Origin: Chondrosia reniformis
Taxonomy: Eukaryota > Porifera > Demospongiae > Chondrillida > Chondrillidae
Direction: 5' to 3'
NCBI GenBank assembly: GCA_947172415.1
Contig: OX359191.1
Span: 7,735,130 to 7,799,129 of the forward strand
Length of the DNA: 64,000 nucleotides
The position numbers and the translations under genes are program-made. The notes under the pieces were generated by a model that ran no database searches, was not told where the DNA came from, and saw only the letters and a list, made by a program, of their open reading frames with translations. Below are positions 20,434 to 31,942 of this stretch, piece after piece (the stretch's first letter is position 1; every line of letters begins with the position of its first letter).

Positions 20434-21732
20434 GCGAGAAAGTGCGGAATAAGACTTAGACCTCCTTCTCTCGTATTACTGTATAAAGAGACCACGACAG
20501 GTTTTCGCATTTCCGTTTCAGAATATTTACCATAACTATTTAATTCACATGCATTTATGTGACTTAGACATGTTAATTACGTAGGTAAGCGGAGGAAGCG
20601 TATAATGTCTGTGAGGAACATCAGGAAGGCTAAAAGGTGAGACACCTATGCTGTGTTTCCTAAGTTGGAATGCTGTAGACTAATGAAATTCCTTATTATA
20701 TTTAAATACATGAAATTCCTTATTATATGTACCTGGTTAGTTAGTATCACTGCTGAAGAGACTGGAAACTGGAGATGTTAAGAAGATTGAAACAGAAGCT
20801 GTACCTCATTTTGAGCTGAAAAGTGATGAATTACTGGATGCAAGGAAGCCACAGTTGACTCAGATTGTTGGTAAATCATCCAATCAGCTTACAGATGTGC
20901 ACACCAATCAGGATGTATCTTCAGTGCCTCCTAACCTCCTTGACCTAAGACAACTGCCTAGCCTAGATTACATCTGTACTGATACAGGAACCTTTAAGAA
21001 CAATGAAAAGACTAAATTAGTAACTCCACCTGGAGACCATTCTGATGACCAGCAGAGTCTGGATGATATTCTCAAAGAATTTGGTGATGTCTCTAGTGAT
21101 AACAGTGACAATAATGAACAGCAATTCACTGGAGGTGGTAAAACTGTGCAAGGTAATAGAATTTGTCCCAAACTTACAATATCCTTGCAAGCTATATTGG
21201 TGTGTCGGTAAAGGAGCCCTTAGTGAACATTTAGCTGTATGATGAACTGTAAATGGCAGTTGATGTACTTTTGAAAACATTGATTAAACTTATACCTGTT
21301 TTAAGAACCCATGCATCTTTCTAATACCTAATTATTTGAGCTAACCTAATTGTATTGCTTGAGTTAGACAATATTGGTTCTGCATGACTGGTGACTTTTT
21401 GATTGAGATATGTATATAGATATCTTTGCATCTTTTTCAAAAAAATGCATTATTCCCTATTATATATTCATGTAGGTCCTTCAAAGAGAGGCACATCAAA
21501 TGATAAATATGAGTCAGATTTTGAGGACACTGAGGAGGTTATTGACCTAAACAAAGCCAGTACAAATGTCTTGTTGCAAAAGAAGGAGGAGATGGATGTT
21601 CTCTTTGAAGCTAACAGAGTTACTCCCGGTGACAAAGACTGGGTGTATGATAAAGTAGTAGATTTTGGAGAAGAAGATAAATTGTCATGTGGTTGGGACG
21701 ATGAATCAGAGAACAGTGACATTGTCATTTAA
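20434..21732 (+). CDS. CEP19-like protein, copy 6 (complete-type)
   Basis: Exons: a, about 20434-20500 (KCGIRLRPPSLVLLYKE); b, 20585-20636 (RIMSVRNIRKAK); c, 20741-21152; d, 21476-21732. The exon positions match copy 2 almost base for base, and the same missing link between b and c applies. Distinct residues: YICTDTGT in exon c and NDKYES in exon d. With copy 2 this is the best candidate for a working gene in the array. Confidence 0.7.
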
Positions 21733-21936
21733 CTAGTTAGAGATGCTATATGAGAATGAAAGATTAATATATCCTCTTCAGAATTTAACTCCCCATTCAC
21801 CCCGGCCTCCAACTACTCATCTTATATAATCATTTTGTACATGAATGATCATTGATTTGAATATTATTACCATCCTTAATTACGTATTTGTTTCCTTTTT
21901 ATGTTTGATAACTAGTTCTTGTGCCTTTTAGCTCTA

Positions 21937-22746
21937 TTAATGGGTAATGACTGCTTTAGAGCCAACATAAAATATGCATCCTTTTTTTTCAACTTTAACA
22001 GGATATTTCAGCTCACTGGGGTATACTGCGGTGGTTTCGATGCAAGAAAATCCTGCTTTCTTCAGGCAAGCAACCACAAAATCTTCTTCTACAGGTAGGT
22101 CATTGAAGAATTCATTCCCAACTTTGTAACCATCAACGCCCGGTGGGTGCTTCCAGCATCCAAGAATTATCTTTCCACCTTCTCTCACCAAAAATGACAG
22201 TTTATGAACGAAGACGTCGAATTCTTCTTCATTTCGAGCACAAGTTTCGACTACACCCACACAGGTTACAATGTCGTACGGACCTTCATAGCCATTTTGT
22301 ATGATCTTCTCACTACGAAGGTCACACGAAACAACTGCTTTGATGATGGCTTTGAGACGACGTTTGCGATCCTCAATTGCATCTTCCTTTCTGTTACCTT
22401 CGAAATCTTCGACAACTTGTTTAAGGAAAGGAGACCAATCAAAAGCGTCAGGTTCGCCCTTCAGCCAGTCATTCAGGGCAGCTCGATTCTTCTCGGTATA
22501 TTCAGCCATACAGATCTCAGACACTACACCTGCAGCACCTATAACAGCATGGAACGAACACCCTGCCCCGTAGTCAAGCATATTGCGGCACAACTCTTGG
22601 TTTTCATTGATCCTTTTAAAAGTGTCATGGATAAACTTGAGGATACCTTGTTTTTTGTCTAAAGTACCGCAGTAAGACTCTAAAAAGGATTTGGGGTCAA
22701 AGCGATCCGAGTAACCCTGAAAATCAACTTTACCATGTTCTACCAT
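21937..22746 (-). CDS. NNMT/PNMT/TEMT-family methyltransferase, copy 6
   Basis: Intronless, 269 aa, short C-terminal form (KYPVKVEKKGC). Differs from copy 2 at TLDKKQ, QELC, SFHAVIG and EEDFVV. Its position and flanks identify it as the second-block partner of copy 2, yet several residues match copies 1 or 3, so sequence exchange within the array is likely. The promoter-like GAGACCG block lies upstream (about 22,780-22,860). Confidence 0.93.
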   Translation of the reverse strand: MVEHGKVDFQGYSDRFDPKSFLESYCGTLDKKQGILKFIHDTFKRINENQELCRNMLDYGAGCSFHAVIGAAGVVSEICMAEYTEKNRAALNDWLKGEPDAFDWSPFLKQVVEDFEGNRKEDAIEDRKRRLKAIIKAVVSCDLRSEKIIQNGYEGPYDIVTCVGVVETCARNEEEFDVFVHKLSFLVREGGKIILGCWKHPPGVDGYKVGNEFFNDLPVEEDFVVACLKKAGFSCIETTAVYPSELKYPVKVEKKGCIFYVGSKAVITH

Positions 22747-23409
22747 AGCGCTAGCCTGTTACAGCATATATGGTTACAGAGACCGTCTAAGATACGTGCT
22801 AATTAGGGCCCGCGGTCTCTTTGTTACTCCCAAACCGGCGCCAATCATTTTTATCGGCGAGCCCGGCTGCAGGTCCCCTATGAAACCAAAGATCATCACG
22901 ACTTTCATTAACTGAAAATTATGAAGATATTCGAAAGTTCTTTCGTGTGTCTAAGGTTTGTGTTGCTAGCCATATATGGAAGATGCGTGGGAGCTGTTCC
23001 GCCTCAAAGCCATATATAAGGAGGTGTTAGAAGCGCTTACGTGTTACTGGCAGTGCTGGTATCTCGTTTACCTTACCTTGTCATAATGCAATAAGTCAAA
23101 TTAATTCCTTACACACAGGTGAGCTGGTTAATGACTGTAAGTGCAATGTACACCAGTAGAGCCAGTAAAAAATTGAGTAACAATATATAGAGTGATTTTG
23201 TCACACTAAGTAGTAGTGATCGATCCTAATATTTAAAATTATCAGTACTATCCCACTTGCTTTTTAAGGCCGAGAAGTATACTTTTGTATTGAGATTGAA
23301 GAACAGGATGCAATTATATAGAGTTGCCTTATTCACAATTCCTTTAATTTAAATACATGAAATTCCTTATTATATTTAAATACATGAAATTCCTTATGTA
23401 CCTGGTTAG

Positions 23410-24395
23410 TTAGTATCACTGCTGAAGAGACTGGAAACTGGAGATGTTAAGAAGATTGAAACAGAAGCTGCACCTCATTTTGAGCTGAAAAGTGATGAAT
23501 TACTGGATGCAAGGAAGCCACAGTTGACTCAGATTGTTGGTAAATCATCCAATCAGCTTACAGATGTGCATACCAATCAGGATGTATCTTCAGTGCCTTC
23601 TAACCTCCTTGACCTAAGGCAACTGCCTAGCCTAGATTACATCAGTACTGGTACAGGAACCTTTAAGAACAATGAAAAGATTAAATTAGTAACTCCACCT
23701 GGAGACCATTCTGATGACCAGCAGAGTCTGAATGATATTCTCAAAGAATTTGGTGATGTCTCTAGTGACAACAGTATCAATAATGAACAGCAATTCACCG
23801 GAGGTGGTAAAACTGTGCAAGGTAATAGAATTTGTCCCAAACTTACAATATCCTTGCAAGCTACATTGGTATGTACGTAAGTACGTAAAGGAGCCCTTAG
23901 TGAACATTTATATAGCTGCATGTATGATGAACTGTAAATGGCAGTTGATGTACTTTTGAATACATTGATTAAAGTTACCTGTTTTAAGAACCCATGCATC
24001 TTTCTAATAATTATTTAATTGTAATTGAGTTAGACAATTTTGGCTCTGCATGACTTATGACTTTTGATTGAGATATGTATAGATATCTTTGCATCTTTTT
24101 CAAAAAAATGCATTATTCCCTATTATATATTCATGTAGGTCCTTCAAAGAGAGGCACATCAAATGATAATTATGAGTCAGATTTTGAGGACACTAAGGAG
24201 GTTATTGACCTAAACAAAGCCAGTACAAATGTCTTGTTGCAAAAGAAGGAGGAGATGGATGTTCTCTTTGAAGCTAACAGAGTTACTCCCGGTGACAAAG
24301 ACTGGGTATATGATAAAGTAGTAGATTTTGGAGAAGAAGATAAATTGTCATGTGGTTGGGATGATGAATCAGAGAACAGTGACATTGTCATATAA
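23410..24395 (+). CDS. CEP19-like protein, copy 7 (N-terminal exons missing)
   Basis: Exon c 23410-23821 and exon d 24139-24395, in phase. Shares DTKEV with copy 3. It differs by SLNDILKEF (Asp to Asn) and DNSINN. The spacer upstream lacks exons a and b. The 3' flank contains the unoccupied target site of the foldback element found beside copy 3. Confidence 0.55.
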
Positions 24396-24602
24396 GAGCG
24401 AGATATATGAAAGATTAATATATCCTCTTCAGAATTTAACTCCCCATGCACCCCAACCTCCAACTACTCATCTTATATAAACATTTTGTGCATGAATGAT
24501 CATTGATTTGAATGTTATTACCATCCTTAATTACTGTATATAAGCAAACGTATTTGTTTCCTTTTTATGTTTGATAACTAGTTCTTGTGCCTTTTAGCTC
24601 TA

Positions 24603-25436
24603 TTAATGGGTAATGACTGCTTTAGAACCAACATAAAATATACATGCAAATTTTTCAATTTCCGAAAAATGAACTTCAACAGGATATTTTAGCTCATTGG
24701 AGTATACTGCGGTAGTTTCGATGCGAGAAAATCCTGCTTTCTTCAGGCAAGCAACCACAAAATCTTCTTCTACAGGTAGGTCATTGAAGAATTCATTCCC
24801 AACTTTGTAACCATCAACGCCCGGTGGGTGCTTCCAGCATCCAAGAATTATCTTTCCACCTTCTCTCACCAAAAATGACAGTTTATGAACGAAGACGTCG
24901 AATTCTTCTTCATTTCGAGCACAAGTTTCGACTACACCCACACAGGTTACAATGTCGTACGGACCTTCATAGCCATTTTGTATGATCTTCTCACTACGAA
25001 GGTCACACGAAATAACTGCTTTGGTGATGGCTTTGAGATGACGTTTGCGATCCTCAATTGCATCTTCCTTTCTGTTACCTTCGAAATCTTCGACAACTTG
25101 TTTAAGGAAAGGAAACCAATCAAAAGCGTCAGGTTCGCCCTTCAGCCAGTCATTCAGGGCAGCTCGATTCTTCTCGGTATATTCAGCCATACAGATCTCA
25201 GACACTACACCTGCAGCACCTATAACAACATGGAACGAACACCCTGCCCCGTAGTCAAGCATATTGCGGCACAACTCGTGGTTTTCATTGATCCTTTTAA
25301 AAGTGTCATGGATAAACTTGAGGATACCTTGTTTTTTGTCTAAAGTACCGCAGTAATACTCTAAATAGGAGTTGGGGTCAAAGCGATCCGAGTAACCCTG
25401 AAAATCTTTACCATGTTCTACCATAACGCTTTGCAA
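24603..25436 (-). CDS. NNMT/PNMT/TEMT-family methyltransferase, copy 7
   Basis: Intronless, 277 aa from MQSVMVEHGK; partner of copy 3, with the same long C-terminus (HFSEIEKF). It carries AFDWFPF in place of the otherwise invariant AFDWSPF, a change inside a family-typical motif that could affect activity. Ends VITH where copy 3 ends VITN. Inverted 5' duplicate upstream from about 25,441. Confidence 0.92.
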   Translation of the reverse strand: MQSVMVEHGKDFQGYSDRFDPNSYLEYYCGTLDKKQGILKFIHDTFKRINENHELCRNMLDYGAGCSFHVVIGAAGVVSEICMAEYTEKNRAALNDWLKGEPDAFDWFPFLKQVVEDFEGNRKEDAIEDRKRHLKAITKAVISCDLRSEKIIQNGYEGPYDIVTCVGVVETCARNEEEFDVFVHKLSFLVREGGKIILGCWKHPPGVDGYKVGNEFFNDLPVEEDFVVACLKKAGFSRIETTAVYSNELKYPVEVHFSEIEKFACIFYVGSKAVITH

Positions 25437-26114
25437 AATTGATTTTCAGGGTTATCCGGGATCGCTTTGACCCCAAATCCTTTTTAGAGTCTTACTGCGG
25501 TTACTGCGGTCAATTTTACCATGTTCTACCTCGAACTGTTATAGACCGTATATAGGTACGTGCTAATTGACGCAAAAAGCAAAGCACGTTATGTAATGGG
25601 GACAATGGGTTCACAAACATTATTCAATGCTTTTTGTGCCATCCCTACATCTTCACTATTTTTGTAGAAAATTTTTATTGTTCTCTACATAATATAATCA
25701 AATAAAGTTACACCAATACATTTTAATGTGTACAGTTCCTTTTGGACGTTAACAACAGAAGTAGCAAAATCTGGAAACGTTGATGCATTGAACTGATAAT
25801 ATGCTCAATGTGTATGTGTACATTTGCAGCTTCCGTGTTGCCTCTACTTGCGCTGGATCAAGTTGGTCAACTCCTCATGTGAAGGCACCCAGACCTATAG
25901 GCATCCGGATATGACTGCATGTGATCTAATGATATATGGTCAACATCATTACTGTTTTGATACTCTTTACAGATGTACCAGTTTCTAGCTGATACAAGCA
26001 TTAATTGGCATTGTATATACGTATATCTAAACAATAGAGTATTCATTATAATTATACTACAGTTATACTGTAATATAATAGTGTAAAATGAGAATTAGAT
26101 GTTTCATGTTTATG

Positions 26115-26198
26115 TACAGTAGGAAGTCAATATCTGAACTTCAATTATCTGAACACCCTCCAGTCCTGACGAGTTCGGATTATTGACTTCCTACTGTA
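26115..26198. mobile_element. Short pogo-like MITE (copy in unit 7)
   Basis: Same inverted ends (CAGTAGGAAGTCAATA) and TA borders as at 9,271-9,354. Confidence 0.62.
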
Positions 26199-26384
26199 CA
26201 TATGTATGTGTAGAAGATATATTGCAAAGTCTATACTATATAACACTAACAGTTTCAAGTAATTATTGCATATATATTAAGTTGCTACAAAAACATTGTG
26301 TCTACTGTATTGATTATATATATAACATACGTAGGTCTATATAGCACTGAGCATGTGTAGGTGTCACTTTAGAACAAGTGGAGT

Positions 26385-28214
26385 CTAAAAGAAAAAAAAC
26401 AGTTTCTTTCTCTTTTTGTTCATCTTTTGCAAGGCTTCATTGATAGTGGTCATATTTGTAACGAGCTCCCTCTTCATAGACTGAACATCCTCACCAATCA
26501 AGGAAAGCTGTTTAGAGAGAGCTGCAACATTTTTACTCTCTTCATGAAGATTTTCAGTCAGTGTCTTAACATTTTGTCTCAAGGTGTAAATTGGATTGGG
26601 TTCCTATATACGTAGTAATTGTATAACAATTGTTATGAAATATATAGACATCAGATTTTCAGCCATGCCTATACGTATACGCATATATATATATAATAAG
26701 GTAATACGAAGTGCAAAATTATACGTATAAAAAATAGCTGCCATTTTACAGATATATTACATAAGCATGTATATATGTGTGTACATATAAAAGGGACATT
26801 GTAATGTACTGACTCTGTTTGTTAAGAATGTCTGATTGTCTTTTTGTAACTTCTCTGCTAGTATAGCTTGTGTTTCAAAATCAGTTCGTCTCAGCTTTTT
26901 GAGCCATCTAATCACAAAATTGTACCTTTTGTTCTTGAAAACTCGGCGTTTGGTACGCATGAAGCGTCTAGTAAATCTTAAGATGTTCCTTTCTTCCAAA
27001 TAAAGAATGAAATTTACCTATAAATTTCAAAGTTATTATTTTTGTGAAGCTTACAATTGTGGACTTGTATGTATTGATTTTATTATAATATATAGTCTCT
27101 CTTATGAGTTTTGGCTTGACTTACCCGAAGAGAAATTTTTGTTAGCAGTGCCTTTTGTTTTTCATTCTGAGTATCACCCACAGCCAAACCAATCTGTATT
27201 TACATACGTATGTTAAATAAAAATAACATAATATGTTTATATAGCCTATTAAGGTTGCTATGTAATTATTATATCTGGGGTTCGCCAGTTAAGGTTGCTA
27301 ATTATTATATTTGGGGCTCGCTCAGGTTTACCCCACACTAGCTAGGTGAACGATGATTTTTTACATGTCATGAATCGTGCGTGCATGTACGCATCCGCTA
27401 ATATATTGGACGGGTGGGTGGATGGATGGATGGATGGATGGATGCATGTATGCATGCATAGATAGATAGATAGATAGATAGTAGAATTATGTATACGTAC
27501 ATAATATATTTTAAATTCCTCACCAAAAGATTTGAAAACAGAACTGGTATAAGAATGACAAAACAGATAAACAGAAAGTATGCCATGCCACTATAGATAA
27601 TATCTCCTTCATTAAAAATACTGTCGTAGCCAGTAGCACCAGTACTCTGCATAAAGACTTTCATGATAGATTTCTGAGGACTACTGTAAGATACCAGATT
27701 GTCAGCCTATATGAGTCAATAAAAGTTAGAGAAATCTAGTTTTCCATTTTATGAAATAGCAGTCAATTATCAAACCAATAATTTGTGCTTTCATTTCTTA
27801 CCCTGTGATCTCTGATCAGCAACATGTAGAAGGGAATTGCAAAAGCAAATATTAAAAGAATGGGAAGAAATATCAGCTTTAGGAAGCTGAGGACAATGTT
27901 AAAGAACATGTTCATCGGAACACCAGCGAACGGCATATCCTTAAGCATGATAACAAAGTTGAACCAAGCTGAGCAGACAGCCAGGGCACCTATTTGCCAT
28001 TGCCAATCTGGGGTACACCAGCAGGGGTTCCCAAACCCAACCAGAAATATGATGCAACCTACGAATGTCCCCAACTGGAAGTAGTTTTGCCAGTCTTTCC
28101 AGTATTGAAGTACTGAAGTGTACATTTGTATACCTTCAACTATAAGGTAGCCACATATGAATAATATCAGAACAATAGACATGAAATTGAGTCCAACTAT
28201 CAGTGAGGAAGCTC
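26385..28214 (-). pseudogene. TRPA-like channel fragment C (S2 to C-terminus)
   Basis: Second-block partner of fragment A at a constant offset of 16,844 bp. The predicted exon peptides are the same as those of fragment A where compared. Exons S2-S5, pore/S6, IGLAVGD and both C-terminal exons are present and open; S1 and the ankyrin region are absent. The intron remnant runs on to about 29,020, including the poly-C run near 28,860. Confidence 0.75.
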
Positions 28215-29673
28215 CTACGTATAGTATAAACCAAGAATGAAAAACATTATACTATATAGATGCATAGCGTTATTTAGAATGCTTATATTTTGGATAACAA
28301 TATTTATGCACTATATAAACAAGGTACATTTCCATATATGATGTAGAATATATAATTATTTAGATATATACATGTGATACAATATTATCGGATGTATAAT
28401 AACTGTATACAAGCACGTACCTTCACAATCAAAACCTGCATAAAGATATATACATAAAAGAGTAACATACAATAGTTAATATACATATATATACATATAT
28501 TATTTAATTATTTAATTAATTATTTAGATTACCTTAGTATATTGTAACTTGCACTGTACGTATATATATGTTATTATGAATAAGTATATAATTATGTACA
28601 TACTATGTAAAATATGACATTGCATGTTTAAATATACACAAACTGGTTATTTATTACTTATACCCCGTTGCCATGTCATTAGGGAGGCAGCCCATGTCTG
28701 AAATAACTAAAAGAACAAAGTAATGCATGAAATTTGCTCAAAGGATTAAAACATTTCAGGTAACGAATAAAACAATGGGTAAGATTTACTGCTTCAAGCC
28801 ATACTTATATCCTATTAATCAGCAAATACTGTTGTACGTATAGGGTAGGTAATGCCCCCCCCCCCCCCCCCATTATCAGCTTGTTGTCATGGCAATGGGA
28901 TATACATATAAATTATGTATATGTTCATTGTATGCTGATCAAATTTAAACAGCCCCTCACTTTGCCCAACTGGTACATTTTTGGGACCTACAGTATACAT
29001 ATATTATCATGAAATATATGCCTCAAAGCCATATATACGTGTTACTGGCAGTGCTGGTATCTGGTTTACCTTACCTTTGATGTATGACGTCATAATGCAA
29101 TAAGTCAAATTAATTCCTTACACACAGGTGAGCTGGTTAATGACTGGAAGTGCAATGTACACCAGTAGAGCCAGGAAATAATTGAGTAAAAATATATAGA
29201 GTGATTTTGTCACACTCAGTAGTACCAGTGATCCTAATATTTGAAATTATCAGTGATATCCCACTTGCTTTTTAAGGCCAAGAAGTATACTTTTGTATTT
29301 AGATTGAAGAACAGGATGCAGTTATATAGAGTTGCCTTATTCACAATTCCTTTAATTTAAATATTACATGAATTTGTCCCAAACTTACAATATCCTTGCA
29401 AGCTACATTGGTATGTACGTAAGTACGTAAAGGAGCCCTTAGTGAACATTTAGCTGCATGTAAATGGCAGTTGATGTACTTTGGAATACATTGATTAAAC
29501 TTATATACCTGTTTTAAGAACCCATGCATCTTTCTAATAATTATTTAATTGTATATCGCTTGAGTTAGACAATTTTGGCTCTGCATGACTTATGACTTTT
29601 GATTGAGATATGTATAGATATCTTTGCATCTCTTTCAAAATAATGCATTATTCCCTATTATATATTCATGTAG
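28215..29673. other. TRPA intron remnant and deleted CEP19-like 5' part (second block)
   Basis: Counterpart of 11,371-12,828. TRPA intron sequence runs to about 29,020, then array spacer, then the same deletion junction (ATTACATGAATTTGTCCC near 29,365) that removed CEP19-like exon c. No gene seen. Confidence 0.6.
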
Positions 29674-29930
29674 GTCCTTCAAAGAGAGGTACATCAAATG
29701 ATAATTATGAGTCAGATTTTGAGGACACTGAGGAGGTTATTGACCTAAACAAAGCCAGTACAAATGTCTTGTTGCAAAAGAAGGAGGAGATGGATATTCT
29801 CTTTGAAGCTAACAGAGTTACTCCCGGTGACAAAGACTGGGTGTATGATAAAGTAGTAGATTTTGGAGAAGAAGATAAATTGTCATGTGGTTGGGATGAT
29901 GAATCAGAGAACAGTGACATTGTCATATAA
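29674..29930 (+). pseudogene. CEP19-like copy 8, last exon only
   Basis: Exon d alone, with acceptor and stop, identical in layout to copy 4. Its deletion junction is shared with copy 4, so the loss came before the block duplication. Confidence 0.75.
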
Positions 29931-30142
29931 GAGCGAGATATATGAAAGATTAATATATCCTCTTCAGAATTTAACTCCCCATGCACCCCAGCCTCCAACT
30001 ACTCATCTTATATAAACATTTTATGCATGAATAATCATTGATTTGAATATTATTATAATACCATCCTTAATTATTGTATATAAGCAAACGTATTTGTTTC
30101 CTTTTTATGTTTGATAACTAGTTCTTGTGCCTTTTCGCTCTA

Positions 30143-30967
30143 TTAATTGGTAATGACTGCTTTAGAACCAACATAAAATATGCATGCTTTTTTTTCAATT
30201 TTCGAAAAATGAACTTCAACGGGATATTTCAGCTCATTGGAGTATACTGCGGTGGTTTCGATGCAAGAAAATCCTGCTTTCTTCAGGCAAGCAACCACAT
30301 AATCTTCTTCTACAGGTAGGTCATTGAAGAATTCATTGCCAACTTTGTAACCATCAACGCCCGGTGGGTGCTTCCAGCATCCAAGAATTATCTTTCCACC
30401 TTCTCTCACCAAAAATGACAGTTTATGAACGAAGACGTCGAATTCTTCTTCATTTCGAGCACAAGTTTCGACTACACCCACACAGGTTACAATGTCGTAC
30501 GGACCTTCGTAGCCATTTTGTATAATCTTCTCACTACGAAGGTCGCACGAAACAACTGCTTTGGTGATGGTTTTGAGACGACGTTCGCGATCCTCAATTG
30601 CATCTTCCTTTCTGTTACCTTCGAAATCTTCGACAACTTGTTTAAGGAAAGGAGACCAATCAAAAGCGTCAGGTTCGCCCTTCAGCCAGTCATTCAGGGC
30701 AGCTCGATTCTTCTCGGTATATTCAGCCATACAGATCTCAGACACTACACCTGCAGCACCTATAACAACATGGAACGAACACCCTGCCCCGTAGTCAAGC
30801 ATATTGCGGCACAACTCTTGGTTTTCATTGATCCTTTTAAAAGTGTCATGGATAAACTTGAGGATACCTTGTCTTCTGTCTAAAGTACCGCAGTAAGACT
30901 CTAAAAAGGATTTGGGATCAAAGCGATCCGAGTAACCCTGAAAATCAACTTTACCATGTTCTACCAT
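30143..30967 (-). CDS. NNMT/PNMT/TEMT-family methyltransferase, copy 8
   Basis: Intronless, 274 aa. The predicted protein matches copy 4 throughout; a silent A-to-G difference is visible near 30,220 (plus strand). Long C-terminus (HFSKIEKKAC). Inverted 5' duplicate upstream, then the 17-bp palindrome at 31,182. Confidence 0.93.
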   Translation of the reverse strand: MVEHGKVDFQGYSDRFDPKSFLESYCGTLDRRQGILKFIHDTFKRINENQELCRNMLDYGAGCSFHVVIGAAGVVSEICMAEYTEKNRAALNDWLKGEPDAFDWSPFLKQVVEDFEGNRKEDAIEDRERRLKTITKAVVSCDLRSEKIIQNGYEGPYDIVTCVGVVETCARNEEEFDVFVHKLSFLVREGGKIILGCWKHPPGVDGYKVGNEFFNDLPVEEDYVVACLKKAGFSCIETTAVYSNELKYPVEVHFSKIEKKACIFYVGSKAVITN

Positions 30968-31181
30968 AATGCTTCGTAAAATTGATTTTCAGGGTTATCC
31001 GGGATCGCTTTGACCCCAAATCCTTTTTAGAGCCTCACTGCGGTTACTGCGGTCAATTTTACCATGTTCTACCTCGAACTGTTATAGACCGTATATAGGT
31101 ACGTGCTAATTGACACAAAAAGCAAAGCTCGTTATGTAATGGGGACAATGGGTTCACAAACATTATTCAATGCACAACACA

Positions 31182-31219
31182 CCCTACATAAGGAGTACGG
31201 TAGTACTCCTTATGTAGGG
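31182..31219. repeat. 17-bp perfect palindrome (unit 8)
   Basis: Second-block copy of the palindrome at 14,337-14,374. Confidence 0.8.
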
Positions 31220-31676
31220 ATGACACGGTTTTATTGTTCTCTACATATACAATCAAATAAAGTTACATCAATACATTTTAATGTGTACAGTTCCTTTTGA
31301 ACGTTAACAACAGAAGTAGCAAAATCTGGAAACGTTGATGCATTGAACCGATAATATGCTCAATGTGTATGCGTACATTTGCCAGCTTCCGTGTTGCCTC
31401 TACTTGTGCTGGATCAAGTTGGTCAACTCCTCATGTGAAGGCACCCAGATCTATAGGCATCTGGATATGACTGCATGTGGTCTAATAATATATGGTCAAC
31501 ATCATTACTGTTTTCAAATTGATACTCTTTACAGATGTACCAGTTTCTAGCTGATACAAGCATTATTTGGCATTGTATATACGTATATTTAAGCAATAGA
31601 GTATTCATTATGATTATACTACAGTTATACTGTAATATAATAGTGTAAAATGAGAATTAGATGTTTCATGTTTATG

Positions 31677-31760
31677 TACAGTAGGAAGTCAATATCTGAA
31701 CTTCAATTATCTGAACACCCTCCAGTCCTGACGAGTTCGGATTATTGACTTCCTACTGTA
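31677..31760. mobile_element. Short pogo-like MITE (copy in unit 8)
   Basis: Same inverted ends and TA borders as at 9,271-9,354. Confidence 0.62.
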
Positions 31761-31942
31761 CGTATGTATGTGTAGAAGATATATTGCAAAGTCTATACTA
31801 ACACTAGCAGTTTCAAGTAATTATTGCATATATATAAAGTTGCTACAAAAACATTGTGTCTACTGTATTGATTATATATATAACATACGTAGGTCTATAT
31901 AGCACTAAGCATGTATAGGTGTCACTTTAGAACAAGTGGAGT

